Below are positions 41,392 to 51,629 of a DNA stretch of 64,000 nucleotides, piece by piece (position 1 is the stretch's first letter; the number at the start of each line of letters is the position of its first letter). The notes beneath the pieces are model-generated. The model was given only the letters and a program-made list of their open reading frames with translations. It was not told the DNA's origin and searched no databases. A program made the position numbers and the translations under genes. Source of the DNA: an uncultured Pelagibacteraceae bacterium (GTDB lineage Bacteria; Pseudomonadota; Alphaproteobacteria; Pelagibacterales; Pelagibacteraceae); the NCBI GenBank assembly GCA_902596675.1, contig CACJUO010000006.1, positions 1-64,000 of the forward strand, written 5' to 3'.

Positions 41392-42277
41392 TTTGAAATA
41401 ATTTATTAAAAAATTTTTTAAAAAGATTATTTTTAGAAATAAAATAATTTTCGAATTCATTCCTTAAATCCATATCTTCTATAATCGGTATATTTTCCAA
41501 TTTAATAGGGATGTTTCGTAATTTATTGTCATATATTTTACTATTTGAGCTATTTGTTCCACTTCCATCATTTCCAATATTATGGACCAAAGAATGAGGT
41601 GGGTACAATGTAAGTTTATTTTTTAAGAATGCACTTGCGTACCATTTGATAGCCCAACTGCTATTTTTATCACTCAAAGTTTTCTTTAGTAATTTAAAAT
41701 AATTATAACTATTATTGAAATTAAATTTTTTTTCATAATTATTTTTTTTTATTTCACTATACAAATAATTAGAATCATCATTGTATAAATTCCAACCTCT
41801 TCTCCATGTCGCCCATCCCCAACAATCAGCTCCTTTTAAAAAGGAAGGTTTTAAAATTTTTTTTTCTAAAGGATAAATATAACCGTGAATTGATATTACA
41901 TCGCTTTGATGTTCAAAAAATATTAGTGCATCATTCATATATTTTAAAAAAAATTTATCAGTTAGTAAATCGTCCTCCAAAACAATTATTTTGTCATTTT
42001 TTTCTAAAATTTGTGAAATACCATTTACTAAATTTTTAGCTAAACCAAAATTTATTTCTCTTTCAATAAGAGTTGTAGATTTAAAATTATTTAAATTTGA
42101 GCAATATTTTCTTACACTGTTTACCAACGGTATATCAGCCGATGTTTTGGCACTGTCTGAAAATATATATAAGTCAGATTTATCTGCATATAAATTATTG
42201 GATAATGAATTGAGTGTTTTACGAACATGTTCAATTCTATTGTAAACAAATAAAGCTATCGGTGCTAGTTTTGACAA
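41384..42277 (-). CDS. GT-A glycosyltransferase
   Basis: ALFVYNRIEHVRKTLNSL, IIVLEDDLLTDKFFLKYMN, GWATWRRGW. Confidence 0.75.
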   Translation of the reverse strand: MSKLAPIALFVYNRIEHVRKTLNSLSNNLYADKSDLYIFSDSAKTSADIPLVNSVRKYCSNLNNFKSTTLIEREINFGLAKNLVNGISQILEKNDKIIVLEDDLLTDKFFLKYMNDALIFFEHQSDVISIHGYIYPLEKKILKPSFLKGADCWGWATWRRGWNLYNDDSNYLYSEIKKNNYEKKFNFNNSYNYFKLLKKTLSDKNSSWAIKWYASAFLKNKLTLYPPHSLVHNIGNDGSGTNSSNSKIYDNKLRNIPIKLENIPIIEDMDLRNEFENYFISKNNLFKKFFNKLFQND

Positions 42278-42278
42278 T

Positions 42279-43325
42279 TTACCTCACAATATGTTTAATA
42301 CATGTTTTTTTAACATGACTGTCATCATAAAAATCAAATTCGGTACAACCTAAATCATCTGGAAAAAATGATCCATAAATATCTAACCCAAATTCCTCTG
42401 CAATTTTATTTATTTCGAGATTAGCCTCGTAGATTTTTGGTACAATCCAATCACTTGAAGAAAATACAATTGGATGAAATGGTATAATCAAAATATCTAC
42501 TTCAATGCCTTTGGATTGTATATATTTTATATTATTAATTAAACTTTTTTTTGGTGCATCTTCAAAGTTCAATTCATTGAAACCCCATCTTGCATTTTCA
42601 ACTTTGCGTACATGCTCTCCCTTTCTATTTTTATATTCTCCTGTAAATTCATATGAACCATCAATATTAACTTTTATATTATTAAAATTTGAATTTTTTT
42701 CTGAATTGAAAATAATATTATAAAAATAATATAAATTTTTTTTTAATAATTTTTTATCGTATAGAATTTTTAATTTTTCTCTCAAATTATCAAAAAAAAA
42801 TTTTTTTTCTAAAATTTCTTTATCATTCATTTTAATAAATACACTCTCGAATTTTTTCCATCTTAATTGATAGTCTGAATTATATTTAAATGTATAAGGA
42901 CCCACTCCTAAAAATATTTTTTTAATTTTTTTTTCTCTTATAGTTGTAAAATAAGTATTTATTAAAATATCCTCTAATGAACCTCCTGGTAAACTTAGAT
43001 TTGTGTTTTTTTTACATTTTGGATCAAGTTTATTAATATCCTCTGAACTAATTATAATATGCTGACTTGAACCAAAAAGAAAACAATCATCAAATTTTGA
43101 AAAAAGTGCTAAAGCTCTTTTCATATCTCTGTGCGTAACATTAATCATTTTTGATTTTCCAATATTTATATTTTTTGATATTTGCCTAAGTTCTCTTTGC
43201 ATCAAATTTTTTTTTGAAAATATATTTTCGTAATCAACTAAGTAATTAAAAATACCAATTGAAGAAAAAGATGAAAAAATAATAATTAAAAAAAATATTG
43301 AAAATTTTTTATCTTTTAATTTCAT
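42279..43325 (-). CDS. SGNH/DltD-like membrane-anchored protein
   Basis: N-terminal TM, FLFGSSQH, C-terminal FYDDSHV (D..H); overlaps the MBOAT stop. Confidence 0.6.
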   Translation of the reverse strand: MKLKDKKFSIFFLIIIFSSFSSIGIFNYLVDYENIFSKKNLMQRELRQISKNINIGKSKMINVTHRDMKRALALFSKFDDCFLFGSSQHIIISSEDINKLDPKCKKNTNLSLPGGSLEDILINTYFTTIREKKIKKIFLGVGPYTFKYNSDYQLRWKKFESVFIKMNDKEILEKKFFFDNLREKLKILYDKKLLKKNLYYFYNIIFNSEKNSNFNNIKVNIDGSYEFTGEYKNRKGEHVRKVENARWGFNELNFEDAPKKSLINNIKYIQSKGIEVDILIIPFHPIVFSSSDWIVPKIYEANLEINKIAEEFGLDIYGSFFPDDLGCTEFDFYDDSHVKKTCIKHIVR

Positions 43326-44776
43326 CAGAATTGAAAATAAATAAATTTGTATGAACTAGTAAGATTTATTAAATTAAGAACGAATAAAATTGACATCGCA
43401 ATTAGATAACTAAATTGTCCATTAAATTTTTTTTGTAATTGATTTGTATTTTTAAATAAAAATATTATTATTCCTGATAAAATCAAATAATAAAACAAAA
43501 AGCTATCTGTTCCTAAATTATATAAATATGTTCCAAACTCTATATTTTTATTAACACTAGAACCAATTAATGTTTCAAGACTGCCTGGTAAAACTATTTT
43601 ATTTAACCCTAGCATCGATTTTATAATAGCAATTGATTGACTTATATTTTCAGATCGGAAAAAAATTAAAGTAAAATTTACATAATTCAAAGTTATGAAC
43701 CATGAAATAAAATAACTGAATTTGATACTTATCCTATTAAATAAGTGGTTAATGACAAGTCCTATCCCATGTAAAGCACCAAAAATTACAAATCCCCAAG
43801 TCGCTCCATGCCATAATCCCGCAATAGTCATTGTTATAAAAGTAACAACCATTGCTGCTTTAAATGAAAATAGATTTATTTTCATAACTAAAGGGGTGTA
43901 TATATAGGATGTAATAAACCTTGTTAAAGTTATATGCCAGTTCTGCCAAAACAAAATCAGATTTCTTTGTTTGAGCGGACTATTAAAATTGATAGGTAGT
44001 TTAATATTAAACAAAAGTGCCAAACCAATCGCCATATCTGCATAACCACTTATGTCGAAATATAGCTGAAATAAGTATGCAAAAGTTAATATCCAACTTT
44101 CAATCAAATTAATTTCTAAATAGTTTAAATATCCTACATCAACATAAACTCCAATAGGATCAGCTATTAATACTTTTTTTGATAGTCCAATTATAAAAAT
44201 CAATACTCCTAAGTTGAAATTTTTATAATTAAAAAAGAAATTAGAGTTTTTATTTAGCTGGTTTCTTACTTCTCTAAACAAAACAATTGGGCCAGCAATT
44301 AATTGGGGAAAGAAAGTAACAAAAAAAACATAATCTATAAAAGATCTATTTTTGTTTATGCCTTGCTTTGTGTCAACTATATAGGCAATTTGTTGAAGGG
44401 TAAAAAAACTTATAGCTAATGGCAAAGTGATCTTAAAATAGTTTAGATTATTATCTAAAAAGAAATTTAAATTAAATATCAAAAAATCGACATACTTAAA
44501 AAAAAATAAAATACAAATATTAAAAATTATTGCAGAAAAAAAAAAGTTGATATTATTTATATTCTCTTTAATTTTTTTTGAAAATAGATAATTTACTCCA
44601 ATTGAAAATAAAATTAAAAATATATATTCTATTTTCCAATAAGCATAAAAAAATAAACTACTTAATATTAAGAAAATTTTTAAATACTCCTTTTTGAAAT
44701 TTTTAAAAATAACAAAATATATTATTAAAACAAGAGGTAGGAAAATTAAAATGAAACTAAAACTATTAAAATACAT
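43325..44776 (-). CDS. MBOAT family O-acyltransferase (DltB/AlgI-like)
   Basis: FPQLIAGPIVLFREVRNQL, FWQNWHITLTRFITSYIYTPL, AGLWHGATWGFVIFGALHG. Confidence 0.93.
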   Translation of the reverse strand: MYFNSFSFILIFLPLVLIIYFVIFKNFKKEYLKIFLILSSLFFYAYWKIEYIFLILFSIGVNYLFSKKIKENINNINFFFSAIIFNICILFFFKYVDFLIFNLNFFLDNNLNYFKITLPLAISFFTLQQIAYIVDTKQGINKNRSFIDYVFFVTFFPQLIAGPIVLFREVRNQLNKNSNFFFNYKNFNLGVLIFIIGLSKKVLIADPIGVYVDVGYLNYLEINLIESWILTFAYLFQLYFDISGYADMAIGLALLFNIKLPINFNSPLKQRNLILFWQNWHITLTRFITSYIYTPLVMKINLFSFKAAMVVTFITMTIAGLWHGATWGFVIFGALHGIGLVINHLFNRISIKFSYFISWFITLNYVNFTLIFFRSENISQSIAIIKSMLGLNKIVLPGSLETLIGSSVNKNIEFGTYLYNLGTDSFLFYYLILSGIIIFLFKNTNQLQKKFNGQFSYLIAMSILFVLNLINLTSSYKFIYFQF

Positions 44777-44780
44777 TAAA

Positions 44781-45014
44781 TTAATTAATTTTGGATTTAA
44801 TTAACTTTTTTAAATTTTTTATATTATTAATTTCATCAAATTCACTTAAAGCAAACTTAATATTAAATTCCTTTTCGATACTTAAGACAATTTTGATGTG
44901 ATTTAGACTATCCCATTTTTTAACATTTTTATTATTAGAATTAAGCGTGATTTTAGTTTTAATAATTTTTAAAAAAACTTTTTCAATTTTTTTTTGTATT
45001 AATGAATTATCCAT
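44781..45014 (-). CDS. Acyl carrier protein
   Basis: 77 aa; WDSLNHIKIVLSIEKEFNIKF with phosphopantetheine-accepting DSL serine. Confidence 0.92.
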   Translation of the reverse strand: MDNSLIQKKIEKVFLKIIKTKITLNSNNKNVKKWDSLNHIKIVLSIEKEFNIKFALSEFDEINNIKNLKKLIKSKIN

Positions 45015-46734
45015 ATTTTTTTATATCATCAATTTTTATTTTATAATTACCATTTTTGTTTAATTTTAATCCAAAATTACTTAAAAAATTGATTAAGTAT
45101 TGATTTCTGCCTGAATTAATAAAATTAAAACTTATATTATCTAAATTATTATTATTTGCTAATTTATATATTTCTTTTAATAAATAAAATTCAATCTTTC
45201 TAGAAAAAACTCTACAACTTAAAACCCAATTTAGGATTTCCAGTTGATTTTTTTTTATATTTAAATCAAATGCCAATGCTGAGATAATTCCATAATTTTG
45301 AAATTTATCTCTAAAATTCAATGCTTTAAATTTTTTTGAATTGTCTAACAAAAATCTTTTATTAAAAATGTTATTATTAAGTTTAAATTGATTAGTTTTT
45401 GAAAATAACTGTAGAACTCTTTCAATATTATTTTTATCAATGTTTCTCAACGACATTTGAGGTTTTAAACTTTTTAAAAAAACATCTATATTTTGAACTT
45501 TTTTAAGATCTTCTTGAATTTGTCCTATAACTCTATAACTCTGTAATCTCGATTTATCCTCATTTGTAATCGATAAGAAATAAAATAATGATTTTTGATT
45601 TAACAATTGAACAAATTCATATGGATCTTTGCTCATATTTATTACTGTAACTTCTTTATGAGTTTTTTCTACAAGTTCGCACTCCACTTTATTATCATCT
45701 ATAAATACAAATGAGTTTAAATTTAAATTTAATTGTTGGGATATAGTTTTTATGTTAGTGGCCTTATCTAAATAATTTGCTTTAAATATGATTACATCTG
45801 AGAGTTTTAGTTCCATATTTTTATTTTTTTTAAAAACTTCTTTAGCTATTTTTTCATCATTCTTTGATACAACGCATAATAAAATTCCATTATCCACTAA
45901 AGATTTTAAATATCTCTGAAATAAAACAAAGGACTGCCCCTCTACAGTGTCTCCACCTAGTTTTATGTTTTTCCATCCATCATCTCCTACAACGCCGCCC
46001 CAAATAGTATTATCCAGATCTACAACAACAACTTTTTTTGATTTACCCAGTATGCCATTTATGTGACTTGAAACTTCATTGGCTAAATATTTCATAAATT
46101 CCATACTTAATGGTTGTTTAATTAGTGAGTCTAATCTGTAATTAAAAGATGATGTAATATCATATTTTTTGGATATGAATTCTAAATCAATTAATGTTAC
46201 ATTTGTTGGAGCATTTTTTATTAAATAATGATTTAAAAGATTTATGTAATTATTTGAACCTTTAATATTAACGCTATCATTTAATCCCAAATTCGGAAAA
46301 GATGCCTGATTAAAAAGAGATTGTATTAAAGGCTTTTTTATTTTTTTCCATACATTAATAAACTTATTTCCATCAGCTATGATTTTTTTTTGAATTTGAT
46401 TTTTACTTAGGTCTCTTAATGAAAAATCTAAAATAGATGAGTCTGGTAATAATATATAAAAGTCACATTTTTCAGACCAAAATTTTGATTTATTATCATT
46501 AATATTAAAAATTAAATCTCCGTAAATCTGATTATTGATTTTTAAATCAATATCCTTATTTGCTAGAAAAATTTTTAAAAATTCTACAAAATAATTACTA
46601 GTATATGATGAACTAAGATTTATTTTTGTTACATGTTTTAATTTATTTAGTTTTTTTATATTTACTGACAAAACCTCTTCATAGTCATATGAAAATAAAT
46701 TTTTATCGTAAATATCAATAGTTTTTTTTTTCAT
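45007..46734 (-). CDS. FkbH-like HAD-IIIC phosphatase/acyltransferase
   Basis: VVVDLDNTIWGGVVGDDGWKNIKLG, LCVVSKNDEKIAKEVF, FVFIDDNKVECELV. Confidence 0.93.
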   Translation of the reverse strand: MKKKTIDIYDKNLFSYDYEEVLSVNIKKLNKLKHVTKINLSSSYTSNYFVEFLKIFLANKDIDLKINNQIYGDLIFNINDNKSKFWSEKCDFYILLPDSSILDFSLRDLSKNQIQKKIIADGNKFINVWKKIKKPLIQSLFNQASFPNLGLNDSVNIKGSNNYINLLNHYLIKNAPTNVTLIDLEFISKKYDITSSFNYRLDSLIKQPLSMEFMKYLANEVSSHINGILGKSKKVVVVDLDNTIWGGVVGDDGWKNIKLGGDTVEGQSFVLFQRYLKSLVDNGILLCVVSKNDEKIAKEVFKKNKNMELKLSDVIIFKANYLDKATNIKTISQQLNLNLNSFVFIDDNKVECELVEKTHKEVTVINMSKDPYEFVQLLNQKSLFYFLSITNEDKSRLQSYRVIGQIQEDLKKVQNIDVFLKSLKPQMSLRNIDKNNIERVLQLFSKTNQFKLNNNIFNKRFLLDNSKKFKALNFRDKFQNYGIISALAFDLNIKKNQLEILNWVLSCRVFSRKIEFYLLKEIYKLANNNNLDNISFNFINSGRNQYLINFLSNFGLKLNKNGNYKIKIDDIKKYG

Positions 46735-47129
46735 TATTTCTCAATCAACTCAATAATAAATCCTAATTTTGTTAAAAAAAATACTACTTTTTTATTTCTA
46801 AAGGCCTTTGCATTTTTTGGTTGAGAGATTTGTAAATTACCTTGTGAATTCATAGACTTAATAATTTTTTTAAACTTATTTGTTTTATAAGCAATATGAT
46901 TAATAATATTTACATTTTTTTTTAATGTATTGTCTACTGGATTATTTTTACCCAAACCTGATATCAACTCATAACAAATATTCTTTTTGTCATAAAGAAA
47001 TTGTATTTTAACTTTCAAATTTTCATCTTTAATTATTTTAGATTTTTTCTTAATAACTAATGTTTTTTCAAAATATTTTCTTCCTGAAGGAATTGAATGG
47101 ACAAATATACCAATATGATCAAATATCAT
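46734..47129 (-). CDS. VOC/glyoxalase-fold protein (methylmalonyl-CoA epimerase-like)
   Basis: FDHIGIFVHSI..GRKYFE, NHIAYKT, VVFFLTKLGFIIELIE. Confidence 0.75.
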   Translation of the reverse strand: MIFDHIGIFVHSIPSGRKYFEKTLVIKKKSKIIKDENLKVKIQFLYDKKNICYELISGLGKNNPVDNTLKKNVNIINHIAYKTNKFKKIIKSMNSQGNLQISQPKNAKAFRNKKVVFFLTKLGFIIELIEK

Positions 47130-47169
47130 TTTTCAATCAAAATTTTGAGCACAAATTATTTTACATCTA

Positions 47170-47931
47170 TTATTTATAAATTACTATAATCCTTCGACTA
47201 AAGAGTTTATTTTGATTAAGTTTGCTAAAATAATCAATAATTTCAACATCATAGTCTAAATCAGAAAAATATTTTCTAAAATTGTCAACATAGATATTAT
47301 TAACATCTTCAATAATATAAACTCCATCTTTCTTAAGATATTCAATAGAATTTTCAAAAAAATTAATATTTCCTTTATAATCATGAATTCCATCATCTAT
47401 TATTATATCAAAATTTTTTCTATTTATATCGCGCCACATTTTTTTTATACTTTCAGAAGAATACTGGTCTACGAAATATGTTTTGATACGATCTTCATTA
47501 AAAAGTATTCTTTTATCAACATCTGCACCAAAAATTTCAGCATTAGGAAAGTAAGCTTTCCACATATATAGTGAAGCACCTGGCTTACCATTCGATCCCA
47601 TATTAGATGGTATATCCAAATTATTTGAACCAAGACCTACTTCAAAAACTAACTTGTAATCATTTCTCTTCTTTGAAAATAATTTTTGATAAAGAGGCGT
47701 GTAATTGTTCAAAATTTCTCTTTTTGAAATATTTTTATTAATATTCCCTCCTTTGTCAGTACCAAATTTATCTGCAAGTTTATCTAAAGAGTCATTTTTA
47801 GTTATTAACTCAGTGTTAAAGATATAATTATCTTTGTTACGAAAATAAAAATAAAATTTTCTATTTAATAATGGGTAATAAAGAATTTCTCTTAATAAGA
47901 AATAAATTTTTCTAACAAAAGTTCTAATCAT
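47170..47931 (-). CDS. Class I SAM methyltransferase, TylF/macrocin O-methyltransferase-like
   Basis: LADKFGTDKGG, FEVGLGSN, NFDIIIDDGIHDYKGN. Confidence 0.75.
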   Translation of the reverse strand: MIRTFVRKIYFLLREILYYPLLNRKFYFYFRNKDNYIFNTELITKNDSLDKLADKFGTDKGGNINKNISKREILNNYTPLYQKLFSKKRNDYKLVFEVGLGSNNLDIPSNMGSNGKPGASLYMWKAYFPNAEIFGADVDKRILFNEDRIKTYFVDQYSSESIKKMWRDINRKNFDIIIDDGIHDYKGNINFFENSIEYLKKDGVYIIEDVNNIYVDNFRKYFSDLDYDVEIIDYFSKLNQNKLFSRRIIVIYK

Positions 47932-48085
47932 TCTTATTAAATTTATTTTTTCTATGGTATTGTAATTTATTAATTATCTTAACTTTTATTTAATTAAACA
48001 AGTAAGATATATATCTTTTTTTTGGTATAATTAATAATAGAATATAGTGGACTATAGAATAACCTGAAAAATGTAAAAACTAACT

Positions 48086-50110
48086 ATGTTTCAATTTATT
48101 AAAAAAGAAAAAAATAATTTGATTATAGCTTTAATGTCTCTGGCAATTATTAGTTCACTTGGTATTGAGGCAGGTCAATTCAGAGATTTGAATAGTTTTA
48201 TTTACTTTAACATTACACTAAATGTGGATGATAAAAATTTTCTCATTCCAATTTTTAAAGCTGTAATTAATTTTGGACGTATATTCTCTCCTTTGGTTTG
48301 TTTAATATTTTTATTTTTTTATTTTTTTAAAAATTTTAAAGAAATTAAAAATCATTTTAATTTATCTATTTTAATTTTTTTAGCTTACCCTATATTCAGT
48401 ATAGTTGGATTTTTAGTTAATATGGATTTGTATTATTACGAGTCATATTACGAAAATTTATGGAGGAATACATATTTATCTCTTCAAAGTATTACACTTT
48501 TTTTACTAATGTTATTATTATTAAGTTTACCACAAAAAAATTTTGAAAATTATTTAAAATTGATATTTTTGGTTTTAATAATTGTTTATTCATATTTCTC
48601 TTTTTTAAATGTAAATAATTATCTTTTAGAAATTCCTAACTTAAACTTGTATGCAACTAACTATAATGTAAATGCTATATTGATGGGCTATGAGGTCCCA
48701 AGATCATCAGGTATAGCAAGAGTTTATTTAATTTTAATAATTTCTATTTTAATTTTACTTTTTAATTTAAATAATAAAATAAAATTAAATTTAGTTTATT
48801 TTATAATTTTGCCTCTAATAATATGTTTACTATTTTTGTTAAACTCTAGAATTGCAATTTTATCTTTTTTTTTAATGTTTTTTATAATTTTTATTTTAGG
48901 TCAAAGAAATTTTATTTATAAATTATTAATAACTATTTTAATTTCATTACTATCATATAACTTATTTGTGATAATACCAAAAACTAAAAACATATTATTT
49001 TATAATACTCAAATTAATAAATATTTGTCAGATTGTAATATAAAATTAAGAAAAGAAAATTTAACTATGGCACTTAAGCAAAGTATGTATAAAAATTATA
49101 TTCAATATAAAGATGATGTTAAATGTAACAACAAACTTTTATTAAAAGTAGAAAAGGACTATCCAACTTTATTTATGAACAATAGAGATTTTTATTTAAA
49201 CAATATATTTGAAGTCAAAATAGATAAAAAATTCAATATAATAAAATTCTTATTTTTCCAATTAGATGAAATGGGCGAGGGTCGAGTAAGTTCTGCTCAA
49301 AAAAAAAATGTTTATTTGGAAAGTAAAAATTATGAAACTGAATATAAAAATATTATTAATAATCTAAGCACTGAGAATATAGATTTAAACAGTAGGGATA
49401 TAAATAAACTTAAACTTCAAAATAAAGATTTTAATTATAATAAAGAATTGAAATTACTTGATAGAAATAGTTCTATTTATAAATATATCGACATATTTTC
49501 TCAATCTACAGAAAAATTATCGTCAAAACCGATTGGTTTGGCAAGACAACAAAAATCTATATTAGATAGATTAATTTTAAATAAAAATTTAACAGACAGT
49601 GAAAGATTAATTGTACTTATAAAACTTAAAAAAATTAATGAGGTTATTAGGTTCACAAACACGCTTATAAATTGTCCATATTTAGAATCAAAAATAAATA
49701 ATTTATTAACAGGTAGATTATGCCACTGGTACACCTTGTTGAATGAAACAGGGATTATAGTATTAGGAAACGGGCCAAAGTTTGATAGAAATGTTGTAAA
49801 GTGGGGTGCATCAAGCGCACTCATTTACTCATATGTCACCAGTGGAATTTTTGGGTTAATTTTTTATATATATATAAGTATAAAATTTTTATTCTTCAGT
49901 TTTGAATTCATAAAATTTAGATTTTTTAAGAAATCTTTTAAAACACCAATAATAAAGCAAATATTTTATATGATATTATTTTTTTTACTTTTGAGATCAA
50001 TTTTAGAAGGAAGTTTTGCTTATTTTGGAATTGATCAATTAATTTTTATTTCGATTTTTATTTATTATGAAAAATATATATATAAAAACATAGCGGATAA
50101 TCAAAATTAA
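48086..50110 (+). CDS. O-antigen ligase/polymerase-like protein with large hydrophilic insert
   Basis: Many TM helices; LLNETGIIVLGNGPKFDRNVVKWGASSALIYSYVTSGIFGLIFYI; ~240 aa hydrophilic loop. Confidence 0.65.
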   Translation: MFQFIKKEKNNLIIALMSLAIISSLGIEAGQFRDLNSFIYFNITLNVDDKNFLIPIFKAVINFGRIFSPLVCLIFLFFYFFKNFKEIKNHFNLSILIFLAYPIFSIVGFLVNMDLYYYESYYENLWRNTYLSLQSITLFLLMLLLLSLPQKNFENYLKLIFLVLIIVYSYFSFLNVNNYLLEIPNLNLYATNYNVNAILMGYEVPRSSGIARVYLILIISILILLFNLNNKIKLNLVYFIILPLIICLLFLLNSRIAILSFFLMFFIIFILGQRNFIYKLLITILISLLSYNLFVIIPKTKNILFYNTQINKYLSDCNIKLRKENLTMALKQSMYKNYIQYKDDVKCNNKLLLKVEKDYPTLFMNNRDFYLNNIFEVKIDKKFNIIKFLFFQLDEMGEGRVSSAQKKNVYLESKNYETEYKNIINNLSTENIDLNSRDINKLKLQNKDFNYNKELKLLDRNSSIYKYIDIFSQSTEKLSSKPIGLARQQKSILDRLILNKNLTDSERLIVLIKLKKINEVIRFTNTLINCPYLESKINNLLTGRLCHWYTLLNETGIIVLGNGPKFDRNVVKWGASSALIYSYVTSGIFGLIFYIYISIKFLFFSFEFIKFRFFKKSFKTPIIKQIFYMILFFLLLRSILEGSFAYFGIDQLIFISIFIYYEKYIYKNIADNQN

Positions 50111-50146
50111 TCAAAATGTTGATTTTTAAATAAATTTTTTTCATTT

Positions 50147-51622
50147 ATGAAATCAAATAAAAAAATAAAGACATTCTATGAATTAGAAAAAAATATTGGA
50201 AAAATTATAAATGTTTTTATTAAGAAAAATCATGAAAATTTATTATTAAATTTAAATAATATTTTTTTACAAAAAGCTGTTGAAAAATATCTTTATTATC
50301 GTATTCATACATCAGAGGTTTTTTTTAAGTTATATGATGATATTTTAAATAATAAGTTAGAAAAAAAATATAAGCTTGAGTGTTACGAACTCAAACTTCT
50401 TGCAGATGAACTACTTAAATATTACAACAAAAAAAAATTAAAATTATCATATAAACAAAATTATCTATATAAATTCATATACTTAATCAAATATTTTTTA
50501 TTAATATCTTTTCTTTTTGTCTTTAAGTTTGAAAAAGAAAAAAATAAAAGTATTTATGTTTTACTAAACCACTATAAATTTAAAAATAAATTTAAATTTA
50601 TATTAAAAAATATTAATGAAAAAAAATATATTTATCATTTTAGTCAAATTGTAAATAGTATAATAAAAGCAAAAAAAAAAATTAATTTCAAATTAGTATA
50701 TAAAAAAATTTTTTACCAAAGGAAATTTTTTTTTATGCATAACATTTATACATCGGCTATGATTTATGACACAATATTATCTATTAAAAATCCCTATTTT
50801 GTTTTATTTTTTGAAGGTGATGCATCTGACCATGAAATTGCATCAGCAGTTGCTAATAAAAAAAATATAAAATCAATATGTGTACAATGGGGTTCATTTA
50901 TGACTAGAGCTCCAAAAAATAGCTTAAGAAATGGTGGATTTAAAGATTTTTTGGTTTGGAGCGAGAGATATAAAAAAGATTTTTTAAAATACAATAGAAA
51001 TTCTAAAATTATTCCTAAAGGTAACTGTTTTATTGAGAAAAAAATGAAAAGTAAAAATAAAGTGCTTTTTTTATTACCTCAAGTTTGTCCAGAAACATCA
51101 ATGGAACAAATTAAAACTTTTACCCATATAATAAATTGGTTTTCAAAAAAATATCCTGGTGAGGGAATAATTAGATCACATCCTTATAAAAATGAGTTAA
51201 GCAATGAAAAATATGATCTACAAATATCTAATTGTGTTTTTCATAACGCAAGTAAAATCTCAATAAATAAAAGCTTGTCTGAATCGTATTTGATAATTAC
51301 TTGTGGATCCAGTTTGATTTTTGAAGCTGGAAAATTGGGAGTTATTCCACTTTTAATTTTTGATAAAGACAATACAATTTGGACTGAAAACATTAAAAAA
51401 CTTAATAAAAGTTATGATATTAAATTATTAGAGAATCATAATTTAAATAAAATAAAAGACAAAATTAAATTAATAAGAAACAATTTAAAAATAAGGAAAG
51501 AATTAAAAAGAAAAGTTTCTTCTAATTTTTCAAAAGAGATATCTGATATAGGAAATAAATCTTTAAAAAATTATACATTATATTTTAATGATATAATTAA
51601 TGAAGTTAAAAAAAAATATTAA
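50147..51622 (+). CDS. Hypothetical, capsule/GT-B-like surface polysaccharide protein
   Basis: SICVQWGSFM, VLFLLPQVCPETSM, IRSHPYKNEL, ITCGSSLIFEAGKLGVIPLL resemble KpsS/GT-B cores. Confidence 0.5.
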   Translation: MKSNKKIKTFYELEKNIGKIINVFIKKNHENLLLNLNNIFLQKAVEKYLYYRIHTSEVFFKLYDDILNNKLEKKYKLECYELKLLADELLKYYNKKKLKLSYKQNYLYKFIYLIKYFLLISFLFVFKFEKEKNKSIYVLLNHYKFKNKFKFILKNINEKKYIYHFSQIVNSIIKAKKKINFKLVYKKIFYQRKFFFMHNIYTSAMIYDTILSIKNPYFVLFFEGDASDHEIASAVANKKNIKSICVQWGSFMTRAPKNSLRNGGFKDFLVWSERYKKDFLKYNRNSKIIPKGNCFIEKKMKSKNKVLFLLPQVCPETSMEQIKTFTHIINWFSKKYPGEGIIRSHPYKNELSNEKYDLQISNCVFHNASKISINKSLSESYLIITCGSSLIFEAGKLGVIPLLIFDKDNTIWTENIKKLNKSYDIKLLENHNLNKIKDKIKLIRNNLKIRKELKRKVSSNFSKEISDIGNKSLKNYTLYFNDIINEVKKKY

Positions 51623-51629
51623 TTATAAT

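Noticed and set aside
48005-48022. AAGATATATATCTT palindrome followed by T run in the 47931-48086 divergent gap
   Set aside because: Could be a hairpin or operator, but AT-only palindromes with T runs are common here by chance and it lacks a loop; not supported as a terminator.
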